Notes: generated by a model not told the origin, from the sequence alone. Shown: positions 1-8,773, counted from the stretch's first letter. The stretch is DNA of 45,543 nt from Clostridiaceae bacterium BRH_c20a (GCA_000961765.1 LADT01000037.1:1-45543); one strand, 5' to 3'. Numbers and translations are program-made.

Positions 1-116
1 GTTACACCCTCAGCATCTAGACTCTCTAATGTAGCAGAACCTTCCTCCGTTGGTACAAATGCATTTCCTTTAACTTTTCTATTAGTTTCCGGTGTGTTTA
101 ATTTTTCTCCTATCAT
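1..116 (-). CDS. 5' fragment of an unrecognised protein (runs off the left edge)
   Basis: An open frame starts at ATG 116-114 on the minus strand and runs off the window after 38 codons. A good ribosome binding site (AAGGAGAAAAATATAT) precedes it. The visible N-terminus begins MIGEKLNTPETNRKVKGNAF and is hydrophilic, with no signal peptide or membrane segment. I do not recognise the family. It is the next gene downstream of the two-component pair on the same strand, but 229 bp of repeat-bearing DNA separate them, so co-transcription is uncertain. Confidence 0.5.
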   Translation of the reverse strand, partial: MIGEKLNTPETNRKVKGNAFVPTEEGSATLESLDAEGV

Positions 117-183
117 ATATTTTTCTCCTTTCTTGGTACTTAACATTAGTCTTTCAAATTTCTTGAGAAAATATAAATCACTA

Positions 184-211
184 TTTGGGTGAATATTTTC
201 CGTCTGACACA
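184..211 (-). repeat. Dispersed TGTCAGAC-type repeat, single copy
   Basis: Read on the minus strand, this 28-mer starts GTGTCAGACGGAAAATATTC and ends ACCCAAAT. It matches about 25 of 28 positions of the unit at 22426-22453, which lies on the opposite strand 22 kb away. It sits in the 117-345 gap, where I see no gene. Confidence 0.6.
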
Positions 212-313
212 AACAATAGGTTATTTAGACAATTTTTTAGGCTTCTTGCCCAGGAAAAAGAAAAAAGACTATAGTCAAAGTTCCTAAAAAAGAACAATGA
301 TCCATACTCTTTT

Positions 314-340
314 CTCGCCCACTCGCTCACGCGCCCACTT
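314..340. repeat. Short tandem repeat of CGCCCACT-like units
   Basis: Just beyond the histidine kinase stop codon the plus strand reads two CGCCCACT units around CGCTCACG. On the minus strand this is a GTGGGCG/GTGAGCG tandem array. It is the only notable structure between the repeat at 184-211 and the kinase gene. No coding potential is seen here. Confidence 0.5.
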
Positions 341-345
341 ATCGA

Positions 346-1719
346 CTATATATCGCCTAGCGGTAAAGTTATAATAAACATGGTGCCTTTACCAACGGTG
401 CTTTCCACGGAAATTTCCCCATTATGGGCTTCAACATATCCTTTTGCAATGGCAAGACCTAAGCCTGTACCTCCCGTAGCTCGATTTCTTGACTTATCAG
501 CTCTATAAAACCTCTGAAAAATATTTGGCAAATCCTCTTTTTCTATTCCCGGTCCACTATCTATAACCTTAATAACTGCATTCACTCCGCTTTTTTCTAT
601 CTTTAGCTGAACAAAGCCACCGGATTGGGTATAATGAAAGGCATTACTTAATAGGTTTAAGATAATTTGTTTTAACTTTTGCATATCAGCTTGAATTAAT
701 TCCAATTTTTCATCGACAAAAATTTCAAATTTAATATCCCTGGCATTTGCCTCAGCTTCTAGCAAGAAACCCAAGTCCTTTGTAAATTGTCCGGGGTCAA
801 TCTCTTGAATATTCAACTTAATCTGCCCAGCTTCTAAATTACTCAAATCCTGCAGTTCTTTAACTAAACCCTGCAAACGGATAACTTCATCATAAAGGGA
901 GGATAACTGAGGTGCATCTAATATACCCTTAGATTCTAACGCAGCCTCAATTCTACTCCCTAATATTGTCAAAGGTGTTCGCAATTCATGGCTGATATCA
1001 GCAAACATTTGTTTTCTTGTAAATTGGGCTTGCTCTAGCTCCCGAGACATCTTATTAAAAGCTTGGGCCACACTCCCCAGCTCATCTCTAGTGTTCAAGG
1101 TGATATAATGCCCAAAGTCACCTTTAGCCACCTTTTGCGAAACATTAGCCAGCTCTTCTAACGGCTTAGTCAATTTCCTAGACAACCATAGGCCAAAAAT
1201 AATAGCTATTAAGCTAGCTAACAAAGTACCCAAGACAACAGCATTTAGCACAGAAGCAATAAATTTTCGTTCAAATTCTCGGGCTTCGGGGATAAAAATT
1301 TCCTGCGGAAAAATATACCCTTCTATTTTGCCAGCTATTTCAATAGGTCTTCCTTTATTTATAAGGCTATTCTCTAATATTTTCCCTACTTGGTCCTGAT
1401 AAGGATGACTTAGAATTTTCCCGTTCACATCAGCTAAAACAACATCCTGCCGATTTGCACCCCAGCCCATGCCCTGCCCTTGCCCCCGCATCATAGCGCC
1501 ACCCATCATTCTTAAATTTTCTATGCCATGCCAGCTACCCTGGTATAAAAAATACTGGGTATAGGCTTCTTCCCACTGATCGAGTTGGGCTTCCCTAACC
1601 TTAAAAACATACCGATTAAAAGAGCTTTTTGTAGCTTCTAAGGAAAAAATGCTGATTAGTATGCCGGCAGTTAAAACAGCAATAATTAATACCATACTCA
1701 ATTTTCTCGAAAGCTTCAT
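346..1719 (-). CDS. HAMP-domain sensor histidine kinase with Met-rich sensor loop
   Basis: This is a 457-residue membrane histidine kinase that should autophosphorylate and pass phosphate to the regulator encoded just upstream. Visible parts: membrane segment about 9-27; extracytoplasmic sensor about 30-150; second membrane segment about 154-178; HAMP linker about 179-230; H-box ADISHELRTPL with phosphoacceptor H244; N-box near LLSNAFHY (357-363); G1 DSGPGI (387-392); G2 GGTGLGLAIA (416-425). The sensor has a Met/Gly-rich stretch (71-88, MMGGAMMRGQGQGMGWG) that resembles Met-rich metal-binding loops, so a soft-metal or redox cue is possible but unproven. The start overlaps the regulator's stop by 4 bp, so the two are translationally coupled. 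Confidence 0.95.
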   Translation of the reverse strand: MKLSRKLSMVLIIAVLTAGILISIFSLEATKSSFNRYVFKVREAQLDQWEEAYTQYFLYQGSWHGIENLRMMGGAMMRGQGQGMGWGANRQDVVLADVNGKILSHPYQDQVGKILENSLINKGRPIEIAGKIEGYIFPQEIFIPEAREFERKFIASVLNAVVLGTLLASLIAIIFGLWLSRKLTKPLEELANVSQKVAKGDFGHYITLNTRDELGSVAQAFNKMSRELEQAQFTRKQMFADISHELRTPLTILGSRIEAALESKGILDAPQLSSLYDEVIRLQGLVKELQDLSNLEAGQIKLNIQEIDPGQFTKDLGFLLEAEANARDIKFEIFVDEKLELIQADMQKLKQIILNLLSNAFHYTQSGGFVQLKIEKSGVNAVIKVIDSGPGIEKEDLPNIFQRFYRADKSRNRATGGTGLGLAIAKGYVEAHNGEISVESTVGKGTMFIITLPLGDI

Positions 1720-2414
1720 AGGTTTACTCCAAATTTATACCCAATTCCATAAACTGTTTGGATAAAGATAGGTTCATGGGGGTCTGTTTCAATTTTTTTC
1801 CTTAAGTTACTTACATGAGTATCAATAGCTCGCTCATAGCCTGCATAGCTTTCCCCCCAAGTAGAATTTAAAAGCTGCAGTCTGCTGAAGGGGCGACCTG
1901 GACTACGGGCCAAGGTTAACAATATGGCGTATTCCGATGGTGTCAGCTCTATTAGTTTTCCTTTAGCAAACACTTCTCTAGTTTCAGGATGGATCTCTAG
2001 GTATTTAAATATTAAGATTTTTTCTTTTTCAATTTCCTCCACACTGCTATTAGTACGCCGTAAAACTGCCTTCATCCTCGCTTCTACTTCCCTTAGGCTG
2101 AAGGGCTTTGTAATATAATCATCGGCGCCTAATTCCAGGCCGATTAGTTTATCAATCTCCTCACCCTTGGCAGTTAACATAATAATAGGCACCTGGGACT
2201 CTTTTCTTATTTGCTTGCAAACCTCTATTCCGCTGATTCCCGGAAGCATTAAATCCAGAAGAATCAGATCCGGTTTTTTGCTCTTGAGCATTTCCAAGGC
2301 TTCCTTGCCATTAGTAGCCATCTCCACAGGATAGCCTTGCTCCTTTAAAAATTGAGCAACCGTTTCTCGGATCTTGCTCTCATCATCAACAACTAAAATT
2401 AAGGGGTTCTCCAT
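1716..2414 (-). CDS. OmpR/PhoB-family response regulator
   Basis: A 232-residue DNA-binding regulator and first gene of the two-component operon. The receiver domain (1-~120) keeps acidic D10/D11, phosphoacceptor D54 (LLDLMLPG), T81 and K103 (ITKPFS). A winged helix follows (~130-230) with the typical ELTPSEYAILLTLARSPGR and RAIDTHVSNLRKKI segments. The ribosome binding site AAGGTGGTGA lies 6 nt before the ATG. It is paired with the kinase at 346-1719. The regulon cannot be told from sequence, but TTAAC half-sites upstream suggest autoregulation. Confidence 0.96.
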   Translation of the reverse strand: MENPLILVVDDESKIRETVAQFLKEQGYPVEMATNGKEALEMLKSKKPDLILLDLMLPGISGIEVCKQIRKESQVPIIMLTAKGEEIDKLIGLELGADDYITKPFSLREVEARMKAVLRRTNSSVEEIEKEKILIFKYLEIHPETREVFAKGKLIELTPSEYAILLTLARSPGRPFSRLQLLNSTWGESYAGYERAIDTHVSNLRKKIETDPHEPIFIQTVYGIGYKFGVNL

Positions 2415-2459
2415 GCATATTCACCACCTTATCCAAATAGCAACACAATGCTGCCTGTA

Positions 2460-2517
2460 TTTATAGTTTACATTATTTTAGATAAAACTTTTGGGGAAAA
2501 GTTAAAGAAAATGTTAA
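2460..2517 (-). promoter_or_regulatory. Candidate promoter and regulator-binding half-sites of the two-component operon
   Basis: On the minus strand a TATAAA -10 (2465-2460) lies 17 bp from a poor -35 (GTTTTA, 2488-2483). Upstream of it are two TTAAC half-sites (TTAACATTTTCTTTAAC, 2517-2501), the arrangement used by PhoP/OmpR-type activators. A small inverted repeat AACTTTT-GGGG-AAAAGTT (2486-2503) overlaps. A weak -35 with direct repeats fits response-regulator activation, but this is pattern only. Confidence 0.3.
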
Positions 2518-2672
2518 GAAATTATCTAGTAAATACGTCTATTCATCCATTGCCAACCCATTACTACATCTAGATATTAAGTTACTATCATTTAGAAAAT
2601 CAATTATTAAGCACCGACATAGCCTTTTTCTTTCGTCCGGGGAAACAAATTTTAAGTTTCACTTTTTCATTT

Positions 2673-2711
2673 AAAAAATACCAGCCAATTCACTTATGGC
2701 TGGTATTTTTT
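2673..2711 (-). terminator. Rho-independent terminator after the IclR-family gene
   Basis: A perfect 10-bp stem ATACCAGCCA/TGGCTGGTAT is followed on the minus strand by a run of six T. It begins immediately past the iclR stop codon and closes the 12-kb cluster. Confidence 0.9.
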
Positions 2712-3480
2712 ATTCTTTATATCCTAATGCCTGGGAAATTTTTGCTACCGTATTTATTAGAGCCGGTTTTAACTTCGTTTCAATAGCCTCATCAGTTATA
2801 CGCTGCACAGGTCCAGAAATACTAACAGCCGCTACTACTTTCCCTTTGTGGTCTTTTACCGGAGCAGCAATGCAGCGCACGCCTTCTTCATTTTCGATGT
2901 TATCAAGAGCGAATCCCTGTAGTTTTACCTGCCCGACTTGCTTTACTAGTACCTCTTTATCGGTAATGGTATTATTAGTTAATGCAAGCATCCCATGTTC
3001 TTCAAGAATTTTTAAAATCTGCCCTTCAGATAAACCACTGAGTAAACATTTACCCAACGAGGTACTATGCACATAGTTTCTAGAACCAACTTGAGATACT
3101 AACCTTACTGAATGACTGCTATCTAGTTTATCAACATAGAGGCTACGTCCCTTATCTAAGACACCCAGAAAAATCGTTTCATTAGTAATCCCATTTAATT
3201 CTTTTAAGAACTGCCGGGCTATTTTTTTTATTTCCAGACTCTCTTGAACTTTCGCTCCAAAAAGAAGAAATTTTGTTCCCAATTTATAACCACTATTGTC
3301 ATCTTGATCAACATATCCCCAAGTCTCCAAACTAGATAATAGTCTATAAACCGTAGGCTTGGGCAAATCAGCAAGTTCCGTAATATTCTTTAGACTCATC
3401 GGTTCATTGGAGTTAGCAATTATTTCAATTAAAGCAAATGCTCTGTCCAATGACTGTGTTTGACTTTGAGGATTTTCCAT
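2710..3480 (-). CDS. IclR-family transcriptional regulator
   Basis: This 256-residue regulator starts at ATG 3480, preceded by GAGGGGGATC; the reading frame stays open further upstream but without a ribosome binding site. An N-terminal winged helix (about 10-70, with PMSLKNITELADLPKPTVYR) precedes an IclR effector domain (about 80-250, including FLGVLDKGRSLYVDKLDS and GVRCIAAPVKDHKGKVVAAVSISG). IclR proteins such as KdgR sense small carboxylates or sugar acids. Its place at the end of a KDG-type catabolic cluster suggests it controls that cluster, perhaps through the palindrome at 15046-15058. The 159-bp gap to the aldolase gene is AT-rich and holds an ATAATAA/TTATTAT inverted repeat (3587-3602), so iclR may also have its own promoter. 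Confidence 0.93.
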   Translation of the reverse strand: MENPQSQTQSLDRAFALIEIIANSNEPMSLKNITELADLPKPTVYRLLSSLETWGYVDQDDNSGYKLGTKFLLFGAKVQESLEIKKIARQFLKELNGITNETIFLGVLDKGRSLYVDKLDSSHSVRLVSQVGSRNYVHSTSLGKCLLSGLSEGQILKILEEHGMLALTNNTITDKEVLVKQVGQVKLQGFALDNIENEEGVRCIAAPVKDHKGKVVAAVSISGPVQRITDEAIETKLKPALINTVAKISQALGYKE

Positions 3481-3639
3481 TTTTTGATCCCCCTCTTTTT
3501 GATAAACTGTTATTGATAATATACAAAAATAAACAACGTATAAAAACAATGATAATTACATATTAATACAAAATAATGTTTCCTTCATAATAAAATTATT
3601 ATATTTGAAGTATACAAGTATTGAAATCACTTTCCAAGA

Positions 3640-4575
3640 TCAAATTACAATAAGTTTATCTCCCAACAACTGCTTCATAATTTTTTCTATTCGACTTTTC
3701 ACCTTTAAGTAATTATATTGTTCTGCATCTGAAAGGGGCTGTTGGGGTTCACCCATCACAAAGCCTCGTAACTCTAGTGCAATTTTAAAACCGAGGGGAA
3801 ACGGCAAAGCAAACATAGCTCTAACTAGCAATAAAATTGAAAATTGTATTTCATTGGCTTTCCGGAAGTCTCCTTGCTGCCAACATTTGTAGATATTTAT
3901 CATGGCTTCAGGAACAATTCCAACTGTAGCAGACATAGTTCCCTTTGCACCGACCATTAGTCCAGAATACAACATTTCCTCCCTGCCAACCAATATATTT
4001 ATATTTTCGCCTATAAGCCTTACTTTGTCCATAAAGTGAAGTAAGTCAACCATACTACCACTACTATCCTTCATGGCCACCACATTCTCTATTCTACTTA
4101 ATCTTTTAACTACATCGTAGCTAATAGGTGTGCCAAAAAGAGGAATATTATATAGTATTATTGGCAAATCAGATACTGCCTGAGCCACCTGCTCAAAATG
4201 TTCTTCCATCATTTCTTGGGATACCGGATAATAATATGTAGGTGCAATAACTACTCCTTTACACCCAAGTTCTTTTGCCTTCTTAGCTAGCATAATACTT
4301 TTTTTGGCATTACTCTCAGTTGCTGAAGGCAATACAGGCACTCTGCCCCGCGCTTCATTGACTACTGTTTTCATGATTTGCACTTTTTGTTCAAATGACA
4401 AGTGAATAAATTCTCCCACACTTCCCAAAGGGAAAAGCCCATTTACACCTTCTTCAATCAACCAATTAACTAATTTTCTTAATACAGGTTCATTAATATT
4501 TCCATGTGCATCAAAAGGTGTCATCATAGCCGGAAATACACCTTCCGGTTTATATATATTATTTTTCAGAGTCAT
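3640..4575 (-). CDS. DapA/NanA/KDG-aldolase-family class I lyase
   Basis: A 311-residue TIM-barrel Schiff-base aldolase or synthase. Visible landmarks are the carboxylate-binding loop GSVGEF (51-56; GTTGE-like), catalytic Tyr142 in LYNIP and Schiff-base Lys169 in VAMKDSSG. The family includes dihydrodipicolinate synthase, N-acetylneuraminate lyase and 2-keto-3-deoxygluconate aldolase. The setting (KDG kinase, KDPG aldolase, IclR, AOR, TRAP transporter) favours a catabolic 2-keto-3-deoxy-acid aldolase giving pyruvate plus an aldehyde. The exact substrate is not readable from sequence. Its ATG is 3 bp past the moaD-like stop, and the GGAGGAGGA that ends that gene serves as its ribosome binding site. 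Confidence 0.88.
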   Translation of the reverse strand: MTLKNNIYKPEGVFPAMMTPFDAHGNINEPVLRKLVNWLIEEGVNGLFPLGSVGEFIHLSFEQKVQIMKTVVNEARGRVPVLPSATESNAKKSIMLAKKAKELGCKGVVIAPTYYYPVSQEMMEEHFEQVAQAVSDLPIILYNIPLFGTPISYDVVKRLSRIENVVAMKDSSGSMVDLLHFMDKVRLIGENINILVGREEMLYSGLMVGAKGTMSATVGIVPEAMINIYKCWQQGDFRKANEIQFSILLLVRAMFALPFPLGFKIALELRGFVMGEPQQPLSDAEQYNYLKVKSRIEKIMKQLLGDKLIVI

Positions 4576-4578
4576 TAT

Positions 4579-4842
4579 CTATCCTCCTCCTAAGATAGGA
4601 ACAAAAACTAAAATATCATTTTCCGCTAATTGAAAGTTTTTCTTTAAATACAGGTGGTGAGATTTCCCGTTTATTAATAAACCAATTCCATCATTTAACT
4701 TATCACGGATTGGAAAATCTATTTCTTTTTCAATTTTTTCAATTGCTTTATAAAAATTATTTTCCGTTACTACGATTAATTCTTTCTTTCCAGTTGCATC
4801 GGCTAAATGGGCCAGAAATTTTACTGTGATTCTGACTTGCAA
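4579..4842 (-). CDS. MoaD/ThiS-family small sulfur-carrier-like protein
   Basis: An 87-residue beta-grasp protein ending in LGGG. The C-terminal di-glycine tail is the thiocarboxylate-forming site of MoaD/ThiS/SAMP proteins. MoaD-like genes are often linked to AOR genes, where they are thought to help make the tungstopterin cofactor. Here the start overlaps the AOR gene by 22 bp, indicating tight coupling. No MoaE or MoeB gene is present in the window, so activation must rely on proteins encoded elsewhere. The tail has three glycines rather than two. Whether it serves only this AOR or general pterin synthesis is unknown. Confidence 0.85.
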   Translation of the reverse strand: MQVRITVKFLAHLADATGKKELIVVTENNFYKAIEKIEKEIDFPIRDKLNDGIGLLINGKSHHLYLKKNFQLAENDILVFVPILGGG

Positions 4843-6671
4843 AATTCCTCCCCCAATCCTAACTCTCGAAGCTTTTGCTTGTTGGGTCTACCCATTTCAT
4901 CCCAGTCACGTATTAGGTAGTATTCTGTTAGCATTTCATTAAGAGGTACAGTCACACCTTTACTCGGACCATCTGAAAGCGATTCCTCCAATAACCTAAG
5001 TGGTAAAGTATCATCCTTATGGGTAATGCCTTCTCTTATGTTAAATAAACGAGTAAGATTATAGATTCGTTCACCTATTTTCATAAGCTTACTGGCGGAG
5101 GGAAACTCCTCTTGACCTGTCAATGAATATAAAAGGTCTGTAATCTGATTCGGACCTATTGCAAAAGTTCCAAAAAGGCATAATCCCAAAGAATCAATTA
5201 TTGCAAACCAATCCTGTTCAGTTTTAACAAGTTCAGCCTTAAATTCCGTTGATAAAGGATCAATTCTCCCCGCATGGTCTAATACCTCTGAACTAACAGG
5301 ATACGCCCGTAAATGGCATGCCCCCCTATCACTGGTTGCAAAAGCTAAGCCCATACCGAAGGCACCTCTCGGATCATATGCAGGCAATTCCAAACCTTTA
5401 ACATGCATTGCAAACCTGCTTGTATCCTTACCCAAATAGTCGGAGATTCTTTTTACACCTTGACCCAGTAATTTTCCAATCCCTTCACTCTTACCTATAA
5501 GGTGAATAATATTAATAATCGCTTCATCATTCCCAAAATTAGCTCCAAAACCCAAATCATCTTTTTTGATAATTCCTTTTTCATAACATTCCATTACAAA
5601 GCCTATTATGTTTCCCGTAGAAACTGCATCAATTCCATAAAAATCACATAAATATTCGGCATACACTATAGAACCAAGGTCACTATTACCACACTGTGCA
5701 CCAAAGCTCCATACATTTTCATATTCCGGACCTTCTACATACCGCCCTTCGTATTTTCCTTTTTTGACTTTAGAGTATTTACTACATGCAATAGGACAAG
5801 CAAAACATGCCCTACTCTCTTCATATAATTCTTCGACTAACTGGTGTTCATTTACCAATTCCATTCCGGGATAACTGCCACCCTGGAAATTTTTTATAGG
5901 CAATACTCCCGCCTCTTTGATAAATGAGTAAATTCCACTTGTCCCATATTTGGGACGGGAACCGCCAGTATCCATATGTATAGCTATTTCATTATATGCC
6001 TCTTTATTTTCCCTTAAAAATTCATTTGTATTATATATTTCTATACTTCGAGTACCTCTTACAGCGATGGCTTTCAAATTTTTAGAGCCAAAAACTGCCC
6101 CCGCACCACCACGGCCAAAAGCTCGACCTTCTGCTAATACTCCAGCTACTAAATTTTTTTCTTCTCCCGCTTGCCCAATACATGCTACCTTATATTCCTG
6201 GCCATATTTTTCTTTTATTATTTGCTGGGTAGAAAATGTATCTTTCCCCCATAAAACTTCTGCACCTTCTATTGAAACAGCATCATTCTCGATTATTATA
6301 CAAATAGGCTTTATTGCTTGCCCTTTAATTTTAATAATATCAAAACCTGCCATTTTTAATTCAGGACCAAAAGTACCACCACAATTAGAATCCAACCAAA
6401 TACCGGTTAACGGACTTTTTGTACCAATAACACAACGGGATGAGCTAGGTACAAGGGTTCCGGTAAAAGGCCCTGTAGCAATTACAACCATATTCTCGGA
6501 AGATAACGGGTCACATTTTGCCGAAAGTTCATCATATAAAATTTTGGCACAAAAACCTTTGCCACCTAGATATTCTTCAACCAATTTATTAGGAAGTTTA
6601 TCAATTTCATAAGTCTGCGAGGTTAAGTCTATTGTTAGTACCTGACCGGCATACCCTGGTAATTCTTTCAA
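4821..6671 (-). CDS. aor: Tungsten-containing aldehyde:ferredoxin oxidoreductase (copy 1)
   Basis: A 616-residue AOR-family enzyme that oxidises an aldehyde to its acid and passes electrons to ferredoxin. The N-terminal AOR_N domain (about 5-205) includes EYLGGKGFCAKILYDEL and FGRGGAGAVFGSKNLKAIAVRG. The C-terminal domain has the [4Fe-4S] ligand set CFACPIAC (CxxCxxxC) with a fourth Cys in DSLGLCLFG. Length matches the Pyrococcus-type enzymes (~605 residues). It overlaps the ferredoxin gene by 4 bp and the moaD-like gene by 22 bp. In this cluster the aldehyde may come from the neighbouring aldolase (for example glyceraldehyde from KDG), but that is inference. The second AOR (25605-27506) is clearly diverged, not a recent duplicate. 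Confidence 0.95.
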   Translation of the reverse strand: MKELPGYAGQVLTIDLTSQTYEIDKLPNKLVEEYLGGKGFCAKILYDELSAKCDPLSSENMVVIATGPFTGTLVPSSSRCVIGTKSPLTGIWLDSNCGGTFGPELKMAGFDIIKIKGQAIKPICIIIENDAVSIEGAEVLWGKDTFSTQQIIKEKYGQEYKVACIGQAGEEKNLVAGVLAEGRAFGRGGAGAVFGSKNLKAIAVRGTRSIEIYNTNEFLRENKEAYNEIAIHMDTGGSRPKYGTSGIYSFIKEAGVLPIKNFQGGSYPGMELVNEHQLVEELYEESRACFACPIACSKYSKVKKGKYEGRYVEGPEYENVWSFGAQCGNSDLGSIVYAEYLCDFYGIDAVSTGNIIGFVMECYEKGIIKKDDLGFGANFGNDEAIINIIHLIGKSEGIGKLLGQGVKRISDYLGKDTSRFAMHVKGLELPAYDPRGAFGMGLAFATSDRGACHLRAYPVSSEVLDHAGRIDPLSTEFKAELVKTEQDWFAIIDSLGLCLFGTFAIGPNQITDLLYSLTGQEEFPSASKLMKIGERIYNLTRLFNIREGITHKDDTLPLRLLEESLSDGPSKGVTVPLNEMLTEYYLIRDWDEMGRPNKQKLRELGLGEEFCKSESQ

Positions 6672-7063
6672 GATTCTGCACCTCCTTTTTTCAATGCTTT
6701 AGTTGGACACCATTGGGTACATTGATAATTACCATTACATGTGTCACAAAATAGGGGGTATTCCCCATCCATTGGTAAACTTCCAAATGGACAGTCTTTG
6801 TTGCATTGCAAACAACCTGTGCAGAGTGAATAATCAAGGGTTATTGTTCCTATAGCAGATAAACTAATGGCATGTGTTGGGCATACTTCAACACATGCTT
6901 TTGCTAAACATTGCCGACAAAATTCCACTTTTCCAATTTGGGGCAATTCATCATGATATCTTATTCGTGATTTTTTAGGGTTAATTCTACCTGTATGTTC
7001 CATTGAACAAACAATTTCACATATCTGACAGCCTATACATTCTTTCCTATCATAAATAATCAT
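6668..7063 (-). CDS. Four-cluster ferredoxin-like protein, AOR partner
   Basis: A 131-residue polyferredoxin of the HycB/AOR-small-subunit type. Sixteen cysteines fall in four motifs: CIGCQICEIVC, CRQCLAKACVEVC, CTGCLQCNKDC and CDTCNGNYQCTQWC. These would hold four [4Fe-4S] clusters. It has no signal peptide, so it is cytoplasmic. The ATGA overlap with the AOR gene shows the two are made together, and it probably carries electrons between AOR and a soluble ferredoxin or other acceptor. The ribosome binding site GGAGG lies 7 nt before the ATG. Confidence 0.93.
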   Translation of the reverse strand: MIIYDRKECIGCQICEIVCSMEHTGRINPKKSRIRYHDELPQIGKVEFCRQCLAKACVEVCPTHAISLSAIGTITLDYSLCTGCLQCNKDCPFGSLPMDGEYPLFCDTCNGNYQCTQWCPTKALKKGGAES

Positions 7064-7111
7064 TTTTTAACCTCCAAGGAACATGGGAAAATATTATTAT
7101 ACTTCTTCATT

Positions 7112-7186
7112 ATTATATAAAAGTATAAACTTCTTTAATTAATGCAAAAATACCCTGATTTTTTGTTACTAATTAAGAAGTTATAC
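7112..7186 (-). promoter_or_regulatory. Long imperfect inverted repeat and possible -10 upstream of the ferredoxin-AOR genes
   Basis: In the 7064-7379 gap, arms GTATAAACTTCTTTAATTA (7123-7141) and TAATTAAGAAGTTATAC (7170-7186) pair along 17 bp with two single-base bulges. A TATAAT lies at 7117-7112 on the minus strand, about 50 nt before the ferredoxin start, without a good -35. This could be an operator over an activator-dependent promoter. A second inverted repeat AGAGACT/AGTCTCT is at 7187-7215. The rest of the gap shows nothing I can call. Confidence 0.35.
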
Positions 7187-7379
7187 AGAGACTCTACCAA
7201 GATAGTAAAGTCTCTATTTATGAGGGGGAAGGATTCACATAGTACTTAAATATTAACAAATAACCCGAATGGTAAGCTATTATTAAAGTATGTAATAATC
7301 CAAACGGAGAAAATAATATAAACACATAACTTTCATTTCATTAAAAACTTTTTAACACCATTAGTTAAGATTCATTTTT

Positions 7380-8654
7380 TTATTTTAAATTGACTAAAAA
7401 CATACTTAAATCTGGCCAAAATATTATAACAACTAATGAAAATAACATTATGAAAAAATATGGAAGAATACCAATTGCCAGTCGTTCAATAGACAATCCG
7501 GATATTCCAGATCCAACGAATAGATTTACCCCTATTGGCGGAGTTATAAATCCGATCGCTAGATTTACTATCATTATGATACCAAAATGCACAGGGTTGA
7601 AACCTATAGCTACAGCAATAGGAAGTAAAATGGGAGTAAGAATTATTAGTGCAACTACAGTCTCCATAAAGGCACCTACGAATAATAAAATCAAATTCAT
7701 GACTAAAATTATTATAATAGGGTTGTCAAGGCCTATTAAGAAACTTGCCATTTTATTTGGAACCTGCTCGATTGCTAATAATTTACCAAAGGTTGTTGCA
7801 GAACCTAAAATGAAGAAAACTAAAGAGGTTGTCATACCCGCATTTAAAAAAGCTTTTGGTAAATCACTTATTTTTAATTCTCGGTATATGAATAGTCCTA
7901 TAAAGAGTCCTACAAAAACTGAAATTGATGCCGCTTCCGTTGGTGTAAAAATACCAGAATATATTCCACCGAGAATTATAATAGGTATAGTTAACGCCCA
8001 TTTTGAATTATTTATTTCTTTTAGAATCTTTTTGATAGAAGGTTTGTCTCCTGACCCTTTATACCCCGCTCTTTTTGAATAAATATAGGCCCAAACCATC
8101 AAACAACACCCAATAAATATTCCCGGAAGTATACCAGCTAAAAATAAATCGCCTATAGATGTGTTCCCAGCAACGCTAAACATGATCATATCAATACTAG
8201 GCGGGATTATAACTCCTAAGGAACCTGCGGCAGCTACTGTTACTGTAGCAAACCGGAGATCATAACCTCTTCTTATCATAGCCGGTATCATTATACTCCC
8301 GATAGCGGCTACTGTTGCTGGACTTGAACCTGAAATAGAGGCAAAAAACATACAAGTCATTATGGTAGCCATTGCAAAGCCACCCGTCAAATGGCCAACT
8401 ATGGAATTAGCGAGACCAAAAAGTCTATCAGTAATTCCACCTTTGCCCATTAACTCTCCAGCCAACATAAAAAAGGGTACTGCCATAAGGGGAAATGAGT
8501 CCATCGCATTTACTAAGTTTGTAACAAAAAAGTTCAGAGAAGATGTTCCTGATATCAACATAGTTATAATGGCTGACATTCCAAGTGCTACGGAGATGGG
8601 GATACTTAATAGAAAGAAAAAACAAAATAAAAAAAATAGTATAGCTAATGTCAA
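7380..8654 (-). CDS. dctM: TRAP transporter large permease subunit (DctM-like)
   Basis: A 424-residue membrane protein of the DctM/SiaM large-subunit family, the ion-coupled channel of a TRAP importer. It is hydrophobic throughout (about 12 segments), with typical FFMLAGELMGKGGIT, SGSSPATVAAIGSIMIPAM, GVIIPPSIDMIMF and ITPPIGVNLFVG motifs. I chose the TTG start at 8654, because GATGGAGTGA sits 8 nt upstream and the protein then begins with the usual hydrophobic helix. ATG 8675 and TTG 8696 are in frame but lack well-spaced sites. It follows dctQ and dctP in the same transcript order. The substrate is probably a carboxylate fed to the neighbouring catabolic genes. Confidence 0.93.
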   Translation of the reverse strand: MTLAILFFLFCFFFLLSIPISVALGMSAIITMLISGTSSLNFFVTNLVNAMDSFPLMAVPFFMLAGELMGKGGITDRLFGLANSIVGHLTGGFAMATIMTCMFFASISGSSPATVAAIGSIMIPAMIRRGYDLRFATVTVAAAGSLGVIIPPSIDMIMFSVAGNTSIGDLFLAGILPGIFIGCCLMVWAYIYSKRAGYKGSGDKPSIKKILKEINNSKWALTIPIIILGGIYSGIFTPTEAASISVFVGLFIGLFIYRELKISDLPKAFLNAGMTTSLVFFILGSATTFGKLLAIEQVPNKMASFLIGLDNPIIIILVMNLILLFVGAFMETVVALIILTPILLPIAVAIGFNPVHFGIIMIVNLAIGFITPPIGVNLFVGSGISGLSIERLAIGILPYFFIMLFSLVVIIFWPDLSMFLVNLK

Positions 8655-8773
8655 ATTAATCACTCCATCGTACATTTTATTGAATTCGCACTCCAAAGTT
8701 AGATGTCATGAGATTTGGTAAATAAATAGCTTAGGGAATAATCATTTTCGCACTATATTAGATTATTTTTAGC

